A stretch of 64,000 nt of DNA from Rhodamnia argentea (lineage: Eukaryota > Streptophyta > Magnoliopsida > Myrtales > Myrtaceae), in assembly GCF_020921035.1 (NCBI RefSeq), contig NC_063156.1:12412501-12476500 (forward strand), read 5' to 3'. The position numbers and the translations under genes were made by a program. Every line of letters starts with the position of its first letter. Position 1 is the first letter of the stretch. Positions 11,001 to 22,628 of this stretch are shown piece by piece. The notes beneath the pieces were generated by a model. That model made no database searches. It was not told the origin of the DNA and saw only the letters and a program-made list of their open reading frames with translations.

Positions 11001-11492
11001 ACAGACAAAGGAGGGAACGAGACTCACCTAGATTTCACTGGCCAATCGGCCAGCAAGGGGTGGCGGCTAGGTTGCGCGGGCACGAGCTGAGGTTAGAGAT
11101 CGAGAGAGGTCCGATGATGACGGTTGCGGTGGCTCGAGAGCGCGACAGCGCCGTGCGGGCGAGAAGAGGAAAGAGAGGCAAGAGAGACCTGGGAGGAGAG
11201 GGAGGCGGAGCTGATGATGGAAAAAGAAATGGGAGGTCATGGTTTCTAAAGGGCTAATTTGGAATTATAAAAAATTTGTGAGGACAATAAAGGCAAAATA
11301 AAAAAACTTATTCATTCTCGACAGAGCACGCCGAGGATGCTGGAATGCTAAGGCCTAAGGGTGCTTTGAGCCATCAAAAGGCTGTCTTTTAGCTAATGGC
11401 CTTTCAAAAATATTTCCCAAATACCTGAACTTTAGTCTAAGGGTCTTTGGACACCCAAAGCCTCCTTGGAAAAGCACTTCCCAAACGTAGCC
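8049..11492. mobile_element. Candidate TIR-bounded segment carrying the GLB1 pseudogene
   Basis: The left end begins GGCTGCGTTTAGAAAGGCTTTTG and the reverse complement of the right end begins GGCTACGTTTGGGAAGTGCTTTTC. Similarity continues for roughly 70 bp (both have a CTTTG...CCHTTAG...AAG pattern further in). The interior holds the broken GLB1 copy and no transposase. AAA flanks both sides, which is too weak to count as a target duplication in AT-rich DNA. It could be one gene-carrying non-autonomous transposon, or two separate copies of a repeat end that happen to flank the gene. Confidence 0.4.
8917..10671 (-). pseudogene. GLB1: Plastid nitrogen regulatory protein P-II pseudogene
   Basis: Six blocks match plant PII. 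Exon 1 (10671-10469): transit-peptide-like start MVCTNAIARP, then after a one-base frameshift RARNISALPVIRAESSTT. Exon 2 (10360-10315): EYLPDGKFYKIEAIL. Exon 3 (10148-10121): PWRIPQVS, then an in-frame TAG. Exon 4 (about 9615-9448): decayed LLKMGIRG/T-loop region with a stop, then FSEDKFLAKVKMEIVVGKEQ. Exon 5 (9306-9238): VEAVIDKIIEEARTWEIGDG, with W where the family has G in the B-loop. Exon 6 (8981-8917): GERGDEAKRMSGGCANMF and a stop, with the preceding VIRVRT lost. GT-AG sites are kept at most junctions, so this is a duplicated genomic copy, not a retrocopy. Working PII senses 2-oxoglutarate/glutamine in plastids and controls NAGK. The premature stop, frameshifts and wrecked T-loop make this copy non-functional. 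Confidence 0.88.
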
Positions 11493-12280
11493 AAAATCCA
11501 CCATCCTTCGCCTCTCCGCTAGCTTCATGCCCCCATCCATAACCCGATCCCGAGCTCCCTCATTGACTCGGCGAGCCGATTCATGGAGTTGCTCATTCTT
11601 GAAAAGCCACAATTTGAAGAGAAAACTACTAACAATGGAGCCCGGGTTAGGTCGGCTATGCATCGTTAAAACCGCATTGGACAAAATGGATCGATATGGG
11701 TTTTTCTTATCTAAAACATCACCTAATTAACGATAACAAAACGCACCCACTAACGAGGTCTCGTAACAAAGCGGTTCGCTAAGAGCCTGCGGAGGATGGG
11801 CTAACCAATCATGATGAAGGGTTTGTTTCCTATGAGTCTTCGGGACCCAATCGGCCACATTATTTGAGCCTATTACAATAAAGTAACTTAAAATGGGTTA
11901 ATTCCAGTCATATTATTTTTCATCCGACTCGCCCGTTTGACGGTCCTACATACAATATAGGATTGTTTTAACTGGTTTGAAGATATGATTGCCACAGTTA
12001 TATGAACAAGGTGTGTGCGAGTTCTAATGCAGGTTGATTAACATGAGTTTCCGAACTCTTCCGGACGAGATTAAACAATGAGACGTGGGCTTCTCCAATC
12101 GCCAAGCTACTTAGGCAATGGCACAAAATTGTCATCGATTTGCTAAATATGTGAAGTAGTATAGAAGTCTCAGATGTCTTCTTTTAACACAGATCTTATC
12201 AGATCTCAAAACTTGTACTGTCAAGCGAAAATAGTTCTTTCTTTCTGTTTCTTTTATGCAAAGGACATGGAAATTTCTGA
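11493..12280. other. Intergenic, nothing recognised
   Basis: No coding motif or element end could be supported. 12300-12660 contains sequence in the style of Copia LTR leaders (an ACACGAGATTTATGTAATT stretch resembling the usual GATTTACGTGGTT block), but no ends were found. Confidence 0.4.
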
Positions 12281-12664
12281 AATTAATTCCTTACACCGGC
12301 TAAATTCGGTTATGCTGTGATTTTACACTTGATCACGATAACACATTGTAACTAATTTAACAATTTAGTACGATGTTGTTGTACTAAGTTACGATGCTAC
12401 ACCGTAAAGTTGCATGGTACGAAATTTGTACCGTAAAAGTGTTCGCGCTTGCTTTATGATTGTTTCCACGACGAATATAAAGAAACGAGTGATCGCAAAC
12501 AATAACAAACAAAACAAAGAAATCAATCCGACACGAGATTTATGTAATTAGGCAACCTACTCTATAAGAGCAAGCGATATAACGGATATTATAATCGTAC
12601 TCGAATCATTCATATAAACCCAATGCTTTCCACCAATCAATTGCACCTAATAGCTAGCTTACAG

Positions 12665-13200
12665 CGTTTTTTTTTTTTTTTTCCTTTATTGTTGGTCAGA
12701 AATAAAGTTCTCATTTGTTTAGGATAAAGTTAGAGGATACATAGGAGCAGCTTCAGGTCAAATAAGAAGTTAAGAACCCAAAGGACTTGAGGGGCATATA
12801 AGGTCCAACTTGGAGAAAGGATTTTTTTTGCGGTTAGGCTTTGACAACCCAGTCTGCTACCTTATTTGCTTCTCGGCTGCAATAGGCCGATTTATAGTCC
12901 TAATAGTGCTTTAGTTGGGCCTGGGCCACTATGTTCGTGTGAAGCCATCTACGAGAAGACCCGAGCTGTCACGACACACACTCACAATGGCTCCTTCATT
13001 TGTCCCTTCCGGGTAATTTCCATCGACATTAGCTTCGATGCACCCTGTTTTGGCGGTGTTCAATCTCGGTTTGGATCTGATTTGAGATCTGTTCTCTTTT
13101 TGGATTTTGCTGTTCAGCGAACTATGCTTTCATCCATGGTTGAGGCTGATTCCAGTAGCTTTCCAAGTTCTGGGGTTTGCGCTCGAACCACAAAATTATG
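12665..13200 (-). mobile_element. 5'-truncated L1-type LINE tail with RNase H remnant
   Basis: Minus-strand frames show the RNase H domain found at the end of plant L1 ORF2: ANVDGNYPEGTNEGAIVSV and then CRDSSGLLVDGFTR (about 13055-12950), and after an internal deletion CSREANKVADWVVKA followed by a stop (about 12890-12843). The plus-strand poly-T at 12667-12683 is the element's poly-A tail, so the 3' end lies at about 12665. The central part of RNase H is missing and frames shift, so it is dead. The 5' boundary is not visible and is approximate. Confidence 0.75.
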
Positions 13201-13489
13201 CCTTTTTACTATCATTAAAACACCTCAAGCAACCTTCAAAACTCCATCTTCTGAAGTATTATGAAAACACATATGAATTTATGACACTCAAACAAATCAA
13301 CTTCTTCTGTTACTCTGGAACACGCCTCACCAATCAACATTTGCATGATACCATCATGTATGTTGATTATAACGTCATTGATACCTATAACATTGTACTC
13401 AACATTGTTCTAATAAACTTTACAATTATTTATGCAGTAATAAATAGTAAACCAATAAACATTTATCGAATAACGCATTCTTAGTGACA

Positions 13490-14342
13490 AACAACAAGTA
13501 ATCAATACTATTTGAGTTACTATCAGCTATTAAAGCAATACCATCATTAAACTTAACTTTAATTTCTTTACCCTTCTCATTTATCAATTTTAAACAATCC
13601 ATTATATAATGCTCCCTCTTGCCAAAGGTCCAACACCCAACACTATCAGTTCTGGATTAACTATTTTTATTCGGGTTCGTTCTACTCTTGGTAACATGAT
13701 AATTAGTTCTTCCTCTACATACATTCGCGTACAAAAACAATAGACACAAATTCACTAGATTCTCTCTGATGGGTTTGAATCGGATCACGAACATAATAAA
13801 AAAATCAATTTTTCTTAACCCCGAAGAAACTATAAACAGCAGTAACAATAGCACTGCTATGATTAGGCAATGAAGATAATAAAATTAAAGCGTGTACCTC
13901 AATGGCAATATTAATCTCAACCGAACTCAATTGACTGATGATCACATTAAACTTGTCGTTGACTAGGCACACCTTCGCCCATCTTTAAATGAAATAGACG
14001 TTGCGCATCGAATAAACAGTGTTGATTGCAAAAGGTGTCCCATGCATGTTCAATAGCGCATGTATCAAATCCGCAATGGTCTTCTTTTTCATGATTTTAA
14101 ACGCAATATAAGGAGCCAAAACATCTAATGCTTATCGATCTAACAAATCCCAATCAACTTATTTCATCGACTCCGGCTTTTCCCTAGATAGGGATAAATA
14201 TACTGTCCTTTGATCTAAGTAATCTTAAATGACCCTTTTTCATAAATCGAAATTCATCGACTTGGATCTATCAATTTTCATTTTTCCTTTCTCTAGTTCC
14301 ATCGATTCGCATCACATCAGCCTAGCCCGGCTCCAATACCAA
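13490..14342 (-). mobile_element. Copia retrotransposon: primer binding site and degraded gag
   Basis: Read on the minus strand, a primer-binding-site-like TTGGTATTGGAGCCGGG (14342-14325) resembles the initiator-Met tRNA complement TGGTATCAGAGC. Gag pieces follow in order: ADLIHALLNMHGT-like text, QRLFHLKMGEG (about 14000), LLSSLPNHS-like text, LRKIDF with VIRFKPIREN (matching KLDFDDVRDLILSEE), TNPNKNS, then the zinc knuckle CWTFGKREHYIMDC with the second Cys changed to F, then EKGKEIKV and IALIADSNSNS. Several stops and frameshifts interrupt it. No pol follows toward lower coordinates. Orientation and PBS place the 5' LTR to the right. Confidence 0.7.
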
Positions 14343-14908
14343 ATGCAGCGAAGACAAGCGATCAAGCACATTAATGGACAGAACAAGGAAACGAACTAGA
14401 CATCGATTTTATGTGGTTCGGGCGGTGCAGCCTCCTCCACGGGAAGAGCACCACAAGATTCAACCATACATCACGCGATGTAGCGAAAATTACAATCACG
14501 CTCGACTCAATCAAAGACTCCCAACATTTTGCAATCTCAATCACAGCCAAATAACTTACAGTGCTTAATCTCACCGAGATTTCTCGCAAAATAATCCCTC
14601 GATCTCATAGATGAATCAACACAATTTCACCACTAGATTTAGGGCGCGCATGATAACACTTCTGAAGCGTAATTTCTACTTCAGAAGTACCTCTCAAGTA
14701 GAAATATGTTTAGTGATGTAACTTCCGAAACAGAAACCCCGTTTCGTTCACAACTTTAAATTTCTACTTCTGAAACAACTTTTTACTTCAGAAGTGATTT
14801 TTGCAACACTTTTGAGAAGTAATTGAGAAGTAAAAAAAATTACTTCTCACCATCGTAAGCTATTTTTTTCCATTTCACTCCTCCTTCTTCATATTTTCTT
14901 CTGTTTAG

Positions 14909-14942
<34 letters not shown>

Positions 14943-15855
14943 CACTCTCGAGAGGTGCGGGCCGGGTTAACTTGGTCCGAAAAATATTTTAATAAAAAAT
15001 TTAAATAAAAAAAGGAAAATTGGAAAAAAAATCATTAAAAAGTATTAAAAAATTCATAAAAAATTGCCAAAAGTAATAAAAAAATTCATAAAAAATTCGT
15101 GAGCTCTTAAAAAATCATAATAAAAAAAAATCATTAAAAATTATTAAAAATCTGAAAATTTTTGCAAATTCCAAAAAAATCCCAAAAAATAGGATATGGC
15201 CACAATCAACTGGCTAAGACCAATTTTGGATTTTTTGATCCCCGATCTTTCCAAATTGACGATTTTGTCCTTCTTGGCAAATTGTCTTCAATTTCTCCCA
15301 AATGACCCATGAACTCTAATCACACATTCTCTAAACCCTTAGGGCTATATTAGGGAAGCCTTGATTTGTATTGATGTGCTTTATCTGTGCACTTGATTGA
15401 GCATTTATTTTATTGAATGTGATTGGTAGGATTAATCTTCCGACTTGCATGAAAACCCGTCGGTATTTGCATTTAACTTGTCTTGAATAAAATGCATTTT
15501 ACGTTAAGATCAATAATTTTTCGTAGAAATTTTGTTCGGTTATCGGACGTCTTTCTTTGATTAGAAATCAACCTCTGAAGTAGTAGTAGAAAAATCTACT
15601 TTTTCTTCTGAAGTTATTTCTAAAGCAGAAGTGTTGTCATGCGGGGCCTCGAAACACTTTCCGAACTTTCCGGCCTCCGAATTCACACCAAGCCCAGCAG
15701 CACCCCCGCGGCCGCACTTACAGCGCCTTCAAAGCAACTCACATGGCACCTTAACTTTGCATTTGCAAAAATGAGTCACGAGAGTACTTCCTTCCTGTGA
15801 GATCACATCACTGGGCTCTCTCGTACCGAAGCTGTCTCGAGGCAATCAGCATATT
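14343..15855 (-). mobile_element. Probable Copia LTR, split by a nested TIR element
   Basis: Sequence directly behind the primer binding site has LTR-leader style (TATGTGGTTCGG block at 14410, CAAAATAATCCC near 14590). It appears to be interrupted at 14643 by the TIR element and to resume at 15646. The outer LTR end near 15855 is a guess, since no terminal dinucleotide pair or TSD was confirmed. Confidence 0.4.
14644..15645. mobile_element. Non-autonomous TIR element nested in the Copia LTR
   Basis: The left end reads GCGCATGATAACACTTCTG and the reverse complement of the right end reads CCGCATGACAACACTTCTG. Subterminal TTCTACTTCAGAAG-type repeats are present in both arms. The interior is AT-rich with a (CT)14 tract at 14912-14939 and no transposase. 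No target duplication was found, so superfamily is undecided. Confidence 0.6.
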
Positions 15856-17658
15856 ATTGGCCCACGCCCACCCAAAATAATGGTCGACACACTATTTTCT
15901 TTGATTGATAGATGGACATCCATTTGACGTCTCGAAAAGCTTTCGCTTTTTGGCCTTTTGCACTTTGATGCAGGAGGCATCCAAGGCTCGTATACATGGA
16001 ATTGGAAACCGAACCAATCGAGAACGGCTCGTGCTAAGTACTGAGTATTGAGCGTATATTCCAAGCTCCAATCGATCTACTTTAAATTATTTCTAGATTT
16101 GTCGAAGTCGATCATAATATAAATTAATTATATTCAATAAATATGTTTAATCATAATAGTAAGTGATTCATAAATAGGTTTACAATTTACCTTTATGATT
16201 TTCTCGCCCTCACTTGATCTCGTGTTTACTCACTCCGTATTTTCACATCAATTTAGATATGATTTTTCCTAAATTTAATTAAATATGAAATTCATTTAAG
16301 AATATGAGCCGAATCGATCGGATATAGATCGCTAAATTTGTATTACAATAAATGGATCTATTTAGATCGGACCATTTATGATCCGACCCACCCATGCCCG
16401 CCTTAAATCGGAGGCAAATTCTGAAACGAGAATCCAAATGCGCTGAACAACGCTTGGTGGATTGTATCTTTTCTCGCATTAAATAAACAGAGACAGAGGG
16501 AAAATGTGGTTGCAGATGACGATGTGTGTTCCACTTTTCTGAAAGTATAAAACTTACCTAATAACTTGGAATTTTTAAAATAAAATCGGGTCAATTTTTT
16601 CTTTTGGTCGAAAAAAAAAAAAACCTTTTAGGTCACATATCTTGGGCTAAACATATGATTAACCATAGAGTATGTGGAGAAAAAGGATGCGAACTTGATG
16701 AATTAGGCCTTGAAATTCAGATCTAGAACAATTCGAACACTCGATTTTTTTAAATCGACCGCAAAAGATCTCAAATTGGAAAGGCCAAGAATTAACCGCT
16801 GCTGCCTAAGGTGATGCTCGTTTAATAGATGCTTTAATTATCCATTTGTGCACTTCATAACAAACTATAATTTTGCACCCGATCTTCGCTCTTTCCTTGC
16901 CGAGTAGCAAGGCAGGTGTGAACCTCCAACAGTCATGTCTATCCTCCTATTTTAATTTTAGAATTCGTAATAAAATTCGACTTGGGATAGTTTTATCGCA
17001 CCCCTTAAGGCCAATATCCGATTATTCAGATTCACACATTTGAGGTGCGTCGCTAGATGCCGTATATAACAATTGCTATCTCTGTCCGGATCGACCCTCT
17101 TACCTGGGCACTGGACATGGGCTTAAGGCGTGGGGAACCGAATCGTGTGCGATCTTACGTGAACAATTCACAAATCATGATTTGTCATGAAGATGTTGCG
17201 TGGATTTTGTCAATGGTCCGACCATCTTCGCTCGGCGGACCCATATGTGAGGGCAAGTGCCAAGTTGGGTGGATTGCACAAATTTAACCTAAATTTGTAA
17301 AAATTCTACATCTGATTGATAACGACGTTGTTTTAGTTGGATCCAATTTTAATATTTTATTCTCCTTGCTAAGAACTCGAGAAAATTCGGCCAGAATTGA
17401 TGGTTTTAGCTAGCTGGTTTTGCTTGCTAATCGCCTTTTGTTCGAAGTAAATGAATTTGGCGATGATCGCATTTTCGAAAATTCAGTGGAGTTTCCATTG
17501 TGGACTAACCATTACAATTTAGTGTATGATGCGAACGTTTTGTATATCTGAAGCTGTGGCCCCAAAAAGCAAGGGTTTCTCTTTCTTTGAATTTTCAAAT
17601 GTGACAATTTTATCACTAAAACATCTTAGAAATAAAATATTCAATAATATGGGTTTGC
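15856..17658. other. Intergenic, nothing recognised
   Basis: AT-rich. The 17057-17287 frame has no known motif. No element ends were identified. Confidence 0.4.
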
Positions 17659-17887
17659 TGGTTTAGCAAAAAACAAATAATTTTAAAAATAATTTTTTTT
17701 CAACAATAATTGTTCGTATCGCTTATAAAAATGGACGAACGAAAAAAAGAATTGCATTGTTCACGAAAATATTTAAACATAAATCGTTATCGATAATGAA
17801 ATACTTTTCATTAGCTAATTATTTCAAGTAATATAAGTAATCATTTTTAGGGAAACTTTTTCTAAATCATCTATTTTTCACGAAACA
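17659..17887. mobile_element. AT-rich MITE with inverted arms (family copy 2)
   Basis: The left arm has TTAGCAAAAAACAAATAATT. The reverse complement of the right arm has TTTCGTGAAAAATAGATGATT. The arms pair over about 100 bp with mismatches. Related to 4323-4556 (shared ACTTATA/GCTTATAAAAATG blocks). No TSD was confirmed. Confidence 0.5.
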
Positions 17888-18826
17888 AATAGCGTGAAAG
17901 AGTAGTTATGGTACGCGAAAGAAAGAACCCAATTCCCATTTACATGTTCGTTATCACTTTGTGTTTATTTGCTCAATTAAAAAAAGTTCACACGTGAAAT
18001 TGCTTTTGTAATTTTCTTTTTCTCATGCAGTCAACAAAATGCTTTATATTTGGCAAATATAATGCAAAATGCTCTGCGTTATTCAAGCGAAAATCTAATG
18101 TTTGTCTCATTTTTCCATTTTCCATGAGTTAACAATGTGAATGTTACAAGATGAAACCATCATCAGTCATTGAACGGACTGTGAAGGGTTAAACAATTTT
18201 TCCGTTGCTAAAATTATGGCACTGTAAAAAGGCCCTCAGGCCCTTTCATAACAAATGAATTTTGATTTTCGGGTCAATTTCGAATTGAAATTTCTTGCAT
18301 TAGAAAACACTTAAAGTACGTTTCGAAAACACTCTCCCTCCATTACGTCGGTACAATTGTATCGAATAAATTTGAGAACGATTACCGCAAGAGTCGTGAT
18401 GATACACTTAAATCCTATAACTTTTAAAGGAGTAAAAACTCGTCACAATTTTCCATTTTAGTCTTTTCGTTAGCTTGGTTAGTTTTTTATGAACAAAAAA
18501 TCCACGTGGCATGTATTTTTTTCCGAACAGCCAAGTAGCAAATGATATTAACAAAAAAAGTCTCAAGTGTCTCGAAGTTGCCATGCAGCGTTGAGATTTA
18601 AACGCGCGGAACGAAAATATGAGAGTTTAGCTGTATGATCGAGAGAAAGTTCTAGGATTTACCCTAAAATTGTTCCTATGAATTAAGCGCGCATACGAAA
18701 GAACGAACGGATTTCCTCTGCAAGGGCCTAATTCTTTCCATGTTTTCAGGTACTTTTTCATTTTCAAGTTCCTCTTTCGGCATCCGAAGCCAGTTTGCAA
18801 TTAAACCAGGTAATTACGAGACAAAC

Positions 18827-19488
18827 TGTTGGAGTTTGTTCGCAAATCAAATAAATGTGCCTTTTTTCCAATCCCACATAGAATGGAAAGAAGAGTGTAA
18901 GTATCTTTATTAGTTAGAAGGCTACTATGATCTTTCGAAATAAATAAATGGACAAGTGGGATTATTAAGTTATCCTAACGTTTTCACGTAAGATTTGCAG
19001 ATATTTTTATTATACTTAGTTTTGAATTTTAATTAGTTAACTATGTTCATGCAACTTTTCATAAACTTAGTTTTGAATTTTAACTGTTCAAATTAATTGT
19101 CCTTCGGACGCAAAGAGATGCGTTCAAATTAACTACTCGTCGGACACAAAGAGTGGTTGTAACTTTTCAAACATAACAGCTCTTCGGACGCAAAGAGGTG
19201 CGTTCAAATTAATTGTTCCTCGAACGGGAAGAGTTTTATCCGAATTACGATTTTTTGAGACATGAAAAGTTGTATTCTTCAATTATTATATATTGAGTAA
19301 TTCTGTTTATTTTAAAAACTTCAATTTTTCAGAACTTTCAATTTCATTTTTTTCTCAAAGAAACACAGCTTTCTTATCTATTGTTTTTCTTGAGAGATCT
19401 TGAAAAAATATCAAAATTGCTATCTGCTATTCTCACCGACACTTTATTGTATACTAGAGGATATTTGCTAAAAGTCATTACCAACGTT
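18827..19488 (+). mobile_element. Possible LTR (solo or fragment)
   Basis: Begins TGTTGGAG and ends near CCAAC, and has the TCCCACAT...GAAAGAAGAGTGTAAG block common in plant LTR U3 regions plus a late TTTCTTGAGAGATCT stretch. It contains the short tandem repeat at 19086-19233. No TSD, PBS or coding region is attached, so this is tentative. Confidence 0.4.
19086..19233 (+). repeat. Degenerate 36-44 bp tandem repeat, about four units
   Basis: Units share GTTCAAATTAA and TCGGACGCAAAGAG cores: 19086, 19122, about 19158 and 19202. Unit length varies because one copy carries an insert. It lies inside the possible LTR and may be its tandem U3 repeats. Confidence 0.65.
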
Positions 19489-20074
19489 GTAGGGCAAATA
19501 AATTCTTAAAGAGAGTGTTATCACGCCTCAATAGCTGTTCCAATTCAGCCCATTCCAATTGATATTTTCCAACACAAACTAGGTCTTTGCTCCTAAACAT
19601 TAGTCCAATAAAATATATAAAATCCCAATAACTCAAATCTAGATCGTGAACGCACATAATAGACGAGTTTCCTATTTACGATCGACTATTCCCTGAAGTT
19701 TTAATTTATTTATTGTGGTCTATAAACTTTGGTTCAATATGCAATAATGTTGTCTTTGGAATTTTAATTTGTATTCTTGAACTTTTGGTAAATGTTAAAT
19801 ATAGTCAATGAACTTTTAGTAAATGTTCAATCTATTGAATCACCATATCCATCAATTCAATATAGTCGTTGGATTATCTAATTCAAGGAATAAATTGAAC
19901 ATGTACTAAAATTTTATGGATCATATGAAATAAATTAAAAGTTCAAAGACGGTATTGTATGTTGTGTTAAAATTCAATGACCATTTATGTTATTTTCTAA
20001 ATAAAAAAAACAAAAAAAAAAAAACAAAAACGTTGCTCAAATGCAAACCACCAAATTGATGCTGATGCTGATGC

Positions 20075-20480
20075 CGATCACGTGAACCTCACCAGAACGT
20101 TCACGTATTATGAGACTTTTATGATCGACAGTTGAGATGGATCTAACTTGGCGACTCGAGAAATTGCGTTGTCTCGATTTCGCGCGGGCAATTGAATTCG
20201 GGGGGTGCGGTCGCGTGGGGATGCATTTGGAGCGGAACGTACGAGCGTGACACGTGGCAGAACAGTGAAAGGCTTTTGGCTCGGCATTTCACGAGGGCAG
20301 CGAACGTCACATCGTCGGTGGGGTCCCTCGTACGAGTTTCTTTGTCCCAGCTCGGGAGGTGACGTGTCCTTTTTTTTTTTTCCGGGTTTACGCGCAAGAT
20401 TGACACGTCGAATCGGGACCCCCCTCCACGTCTGCCCAATCATGCCTATCCCTAGCTTTTGGTGGAGAGGATATCTCCCT
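20075..20480. promoter_or_regulatory. GC-richer segment with clustered ACGT-core motifs, no gene attached
   Basis: Within 400 bp there are CACGTG (20079), a hairpin-forming ACGTGAAC...GTTCACGT pair (20080-20105), ACACGTGGC (about 20249, an ABRE/G-box form), GACGTGTCC (about 20361), GACACGTCG (about 20401) and CCACGTC. This density is typical of ABA- or light-responsive promoters, but no coding start follows on either strand. Two overlapping frames (20108-20488 minus, 20205-20510 plus) lack known motifs. It could be the orphaned promoter of a lost gene. Confidence 0.35.
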
Positions 20481-20496
20481 TTCCCCATAGAAGTAG

Positions 20497-21230
20497 GGTA
20501 TGTACGATAACATTTCTGTTCACGAGAATATATTTAGAATATAAATATTTTTTTGTGTTTCTATTCCTATCTACGATTTTCGGGAATAAAAACGCGTTTG
20601 GCAAGTACAAAAAAAAATACTTTTTTTACTAAAAAGAAAGGATCTACAATCGGCGGTCGGCGACTACTTCAACTCCTCGCCGATGATGGTGAGCGTTGGT
20701 GACTTGCACAAGCTCGCCCTCAAATTGTTTCTAAAAAGTGTTTCAAAACCCGGAGCTAGGGCTTCTCATTTTTGCTCCAAAAGTGTTTTTGTTTCTTAAA
20801 AGTAGACGTGGCCGGTTCGGGTTCGAGAACCGGCGGTTCCAATTCCTAAAAAAGGTGGAACCGTCGGTTCTAGGCCCAATGACTTTTTTCCCCCGGGCAT
20901 CCTCCTTTAAAAAAAAAACGGGTTGAAACCGACTCGGAACCGCGGGTTCCTGGCCAGGTCCGAAAATTTAGAAATCGGAACAGGCCCTTGAGGGCCGGCT
21001 CCGGTCCCGGTTCCGGGTTGAAACCGTGGGCCCTGTCGAAGGGCCGTGTCGGGCCGATCAACGGGCCGGTTCCGAGCCCACAGTTCCATTTGGCAATGTC
21101 TACTCAAAAGTGTTACGAGAACACTTTTGAAACAATTTTTTACCATACGTGTTTCTGTTCCCAAAGTATTATGAGAACACTTTGGGAACGTAAATACTTT
21201 TTCTCGAGTGTTACCATACAGATTTGTATA
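20497..21230. mobile_element. TIR-like element hosting a nested hAT-like insertion
   Basis: The left side reads TGTACGATAACATTTCTG and the reverse complement of the right side reads TGTATGGTAACACTCGAG, a pairing similar in style to the ATGATAACACTTCTG ends at 14644. The element is interrupted by the hAT-like copy at 20803-21102. Boundaries are approximate and no TSD was found. Confidence 0.4.
20803..21102. mobile_element. Non-autonomous hAT-like element (copy 3)
   Basis: TAGACGTGGCC at the left and GGCAATGTCTA at the right form a TIR. Flanks CTTAAAAG (20795-20802) and CTCAAAAG (21103-21110) match at 7 of 8. The 300-bp interior is GGTTCC/CCGGTTC-rich and non-coding. Confidence 0.8.
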
Positions 21231-21544
21231 TGCCAATTTGTCATTATTGCGATGTAGTATTACAACTGTTGCTGTATGGATTTTTTTATTTACAAAAAAG
21301 GGACTTAAATTGGAAAAATCAAGTAAGTTAAAGTACTTGATACGCAACATAAAGAGTTTGAGGACCTAATTGCAAAAACTGCTCAACCTAAAGCGTACTT
21401 CTAGGCCATGCTGGTCACTTTATTTGTGGGTTACATCACTAGTAATTTCGTGCTCTGTATAGATTTTCACTAGCAAGGTGTCCAGAGGCTGCAGTGAACC
21501 TAGTAAATGAACAAACATACAATGAGAGAGAAGACGGCCTACAT

Positions 21545-22143
21545 TAGAGATGATCGATTTTAAAATGGATCGGTTCCCACCTGCCGAAAATAGGGTCTGG
21601 ATTGACCACCAATCCGGTTCCTGAATTGGACTGCGATTGGCTATCCGTTCCTTTTTTGTTTTTTTTTTTTTTCCAATATCAAAGCGTCATACGTACAAAC
21701 AAAATCTGTAGCTGTCTTACTACGAAAGTGATGGTCGGAGGCAAGGCCTCGAGCAACTATTAGGGAGGGCCGTGTTGGAGGGCCAGGGGTGAGGTTGATA
21801 TTGTGAGGGGGGGTCAGAGACAAGACCGCGATTGGCGAGGCCACAAGCGACTACAATGAGGCAACCGAGATAGAGTAGAGATTGAGAGGATGATCATGCA
21901 AGGAGGAGGAGTCTAGGGTTTCTGGGTTTCCAAGTTATTTACTAAGGTTACTCTTTTAGTTTTTAGAAAGAAGAGCAGAAAATAAAAATAAAAAAATTTA
22001 TGGATACTGGTCCTGGCGGTCCGATTTCAGTTATATTTTGTTCCAAATTCTAGGAACCATCGAGAATCGGTCAGAATTGGTCAATTTGATTTGATTCGTT
22101 CCAGTTCGGTTTCCGGGTGGGATCGCAACTGTGCTTATCCCTA
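21545..22143. mobile_element. Non-autonomous hAT-like element (copy 4)
   Basis: Starts TAGAGATGATCG and ends GTGCTTATCCCTA. Flanks GCCTACAT (21537-21544) and GCTTATAT (22144-22151) match at 6 of 8. GGTTCC-type clusters sit near both ends, with an unrelated middle about 250 bp long. No transposase. Confidence 0.7.
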
Positions 22144-22628
22144 GCTTATATACCTTGTTCGATAAGCAAAGTCTATCCAAAACCTAAACGACTCTCTTTC
22201 TATTCTTAAAATTGGAGTTCTTGTTCCTTCGAACTATCGCACGACATCTGTTGATTGGGCAAAATCTAATCAAACTAGACACATACCTCAATTATCACGT
22301 CAAGCGATTATAGGAAAGCTTGTGGGCATCTCCAAACTTTCATTTTCCAATATCACAAAACGGTTATGACAACGCAGCTCATCCTAAGCAACCCCCACGA
22401 CTCCTTCGTTGGCACACCAAAAGGTGAGAAATTTCACTTAGCCCCCTGAATAGAGCCCACTTTAGCAAAAACACCCCATATACTAAAATTTTTCTCTCAA
22501 TAGACTCCCTGCACTTGACAAGCGCGAATCAATTGGCCCTATCCACAAGAGAAGCGACGTGCCGGGATGCATGTGCATGGTTTTCGGGGTATATGGAGAA
22601 AGCGGGTCGAATTCAACATCGTGAATTA

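Noticed and set aside
10802-11257. 151-residue plus-strand frame
   Set aside because: GC/purine-rich sequence upstream of the GLB1 relic; Arg/Gly-rich low-complexity translation without a known domain.
12866-13264. Plus-strand frame as a gene
   Set aside because: It is antisense to the LINE RNase H remnant.
20108-20510. Overlapping frames on both strands as a gene
   Set aside because: No motif, and the region is explained better as a motif-rich noncoding segment.
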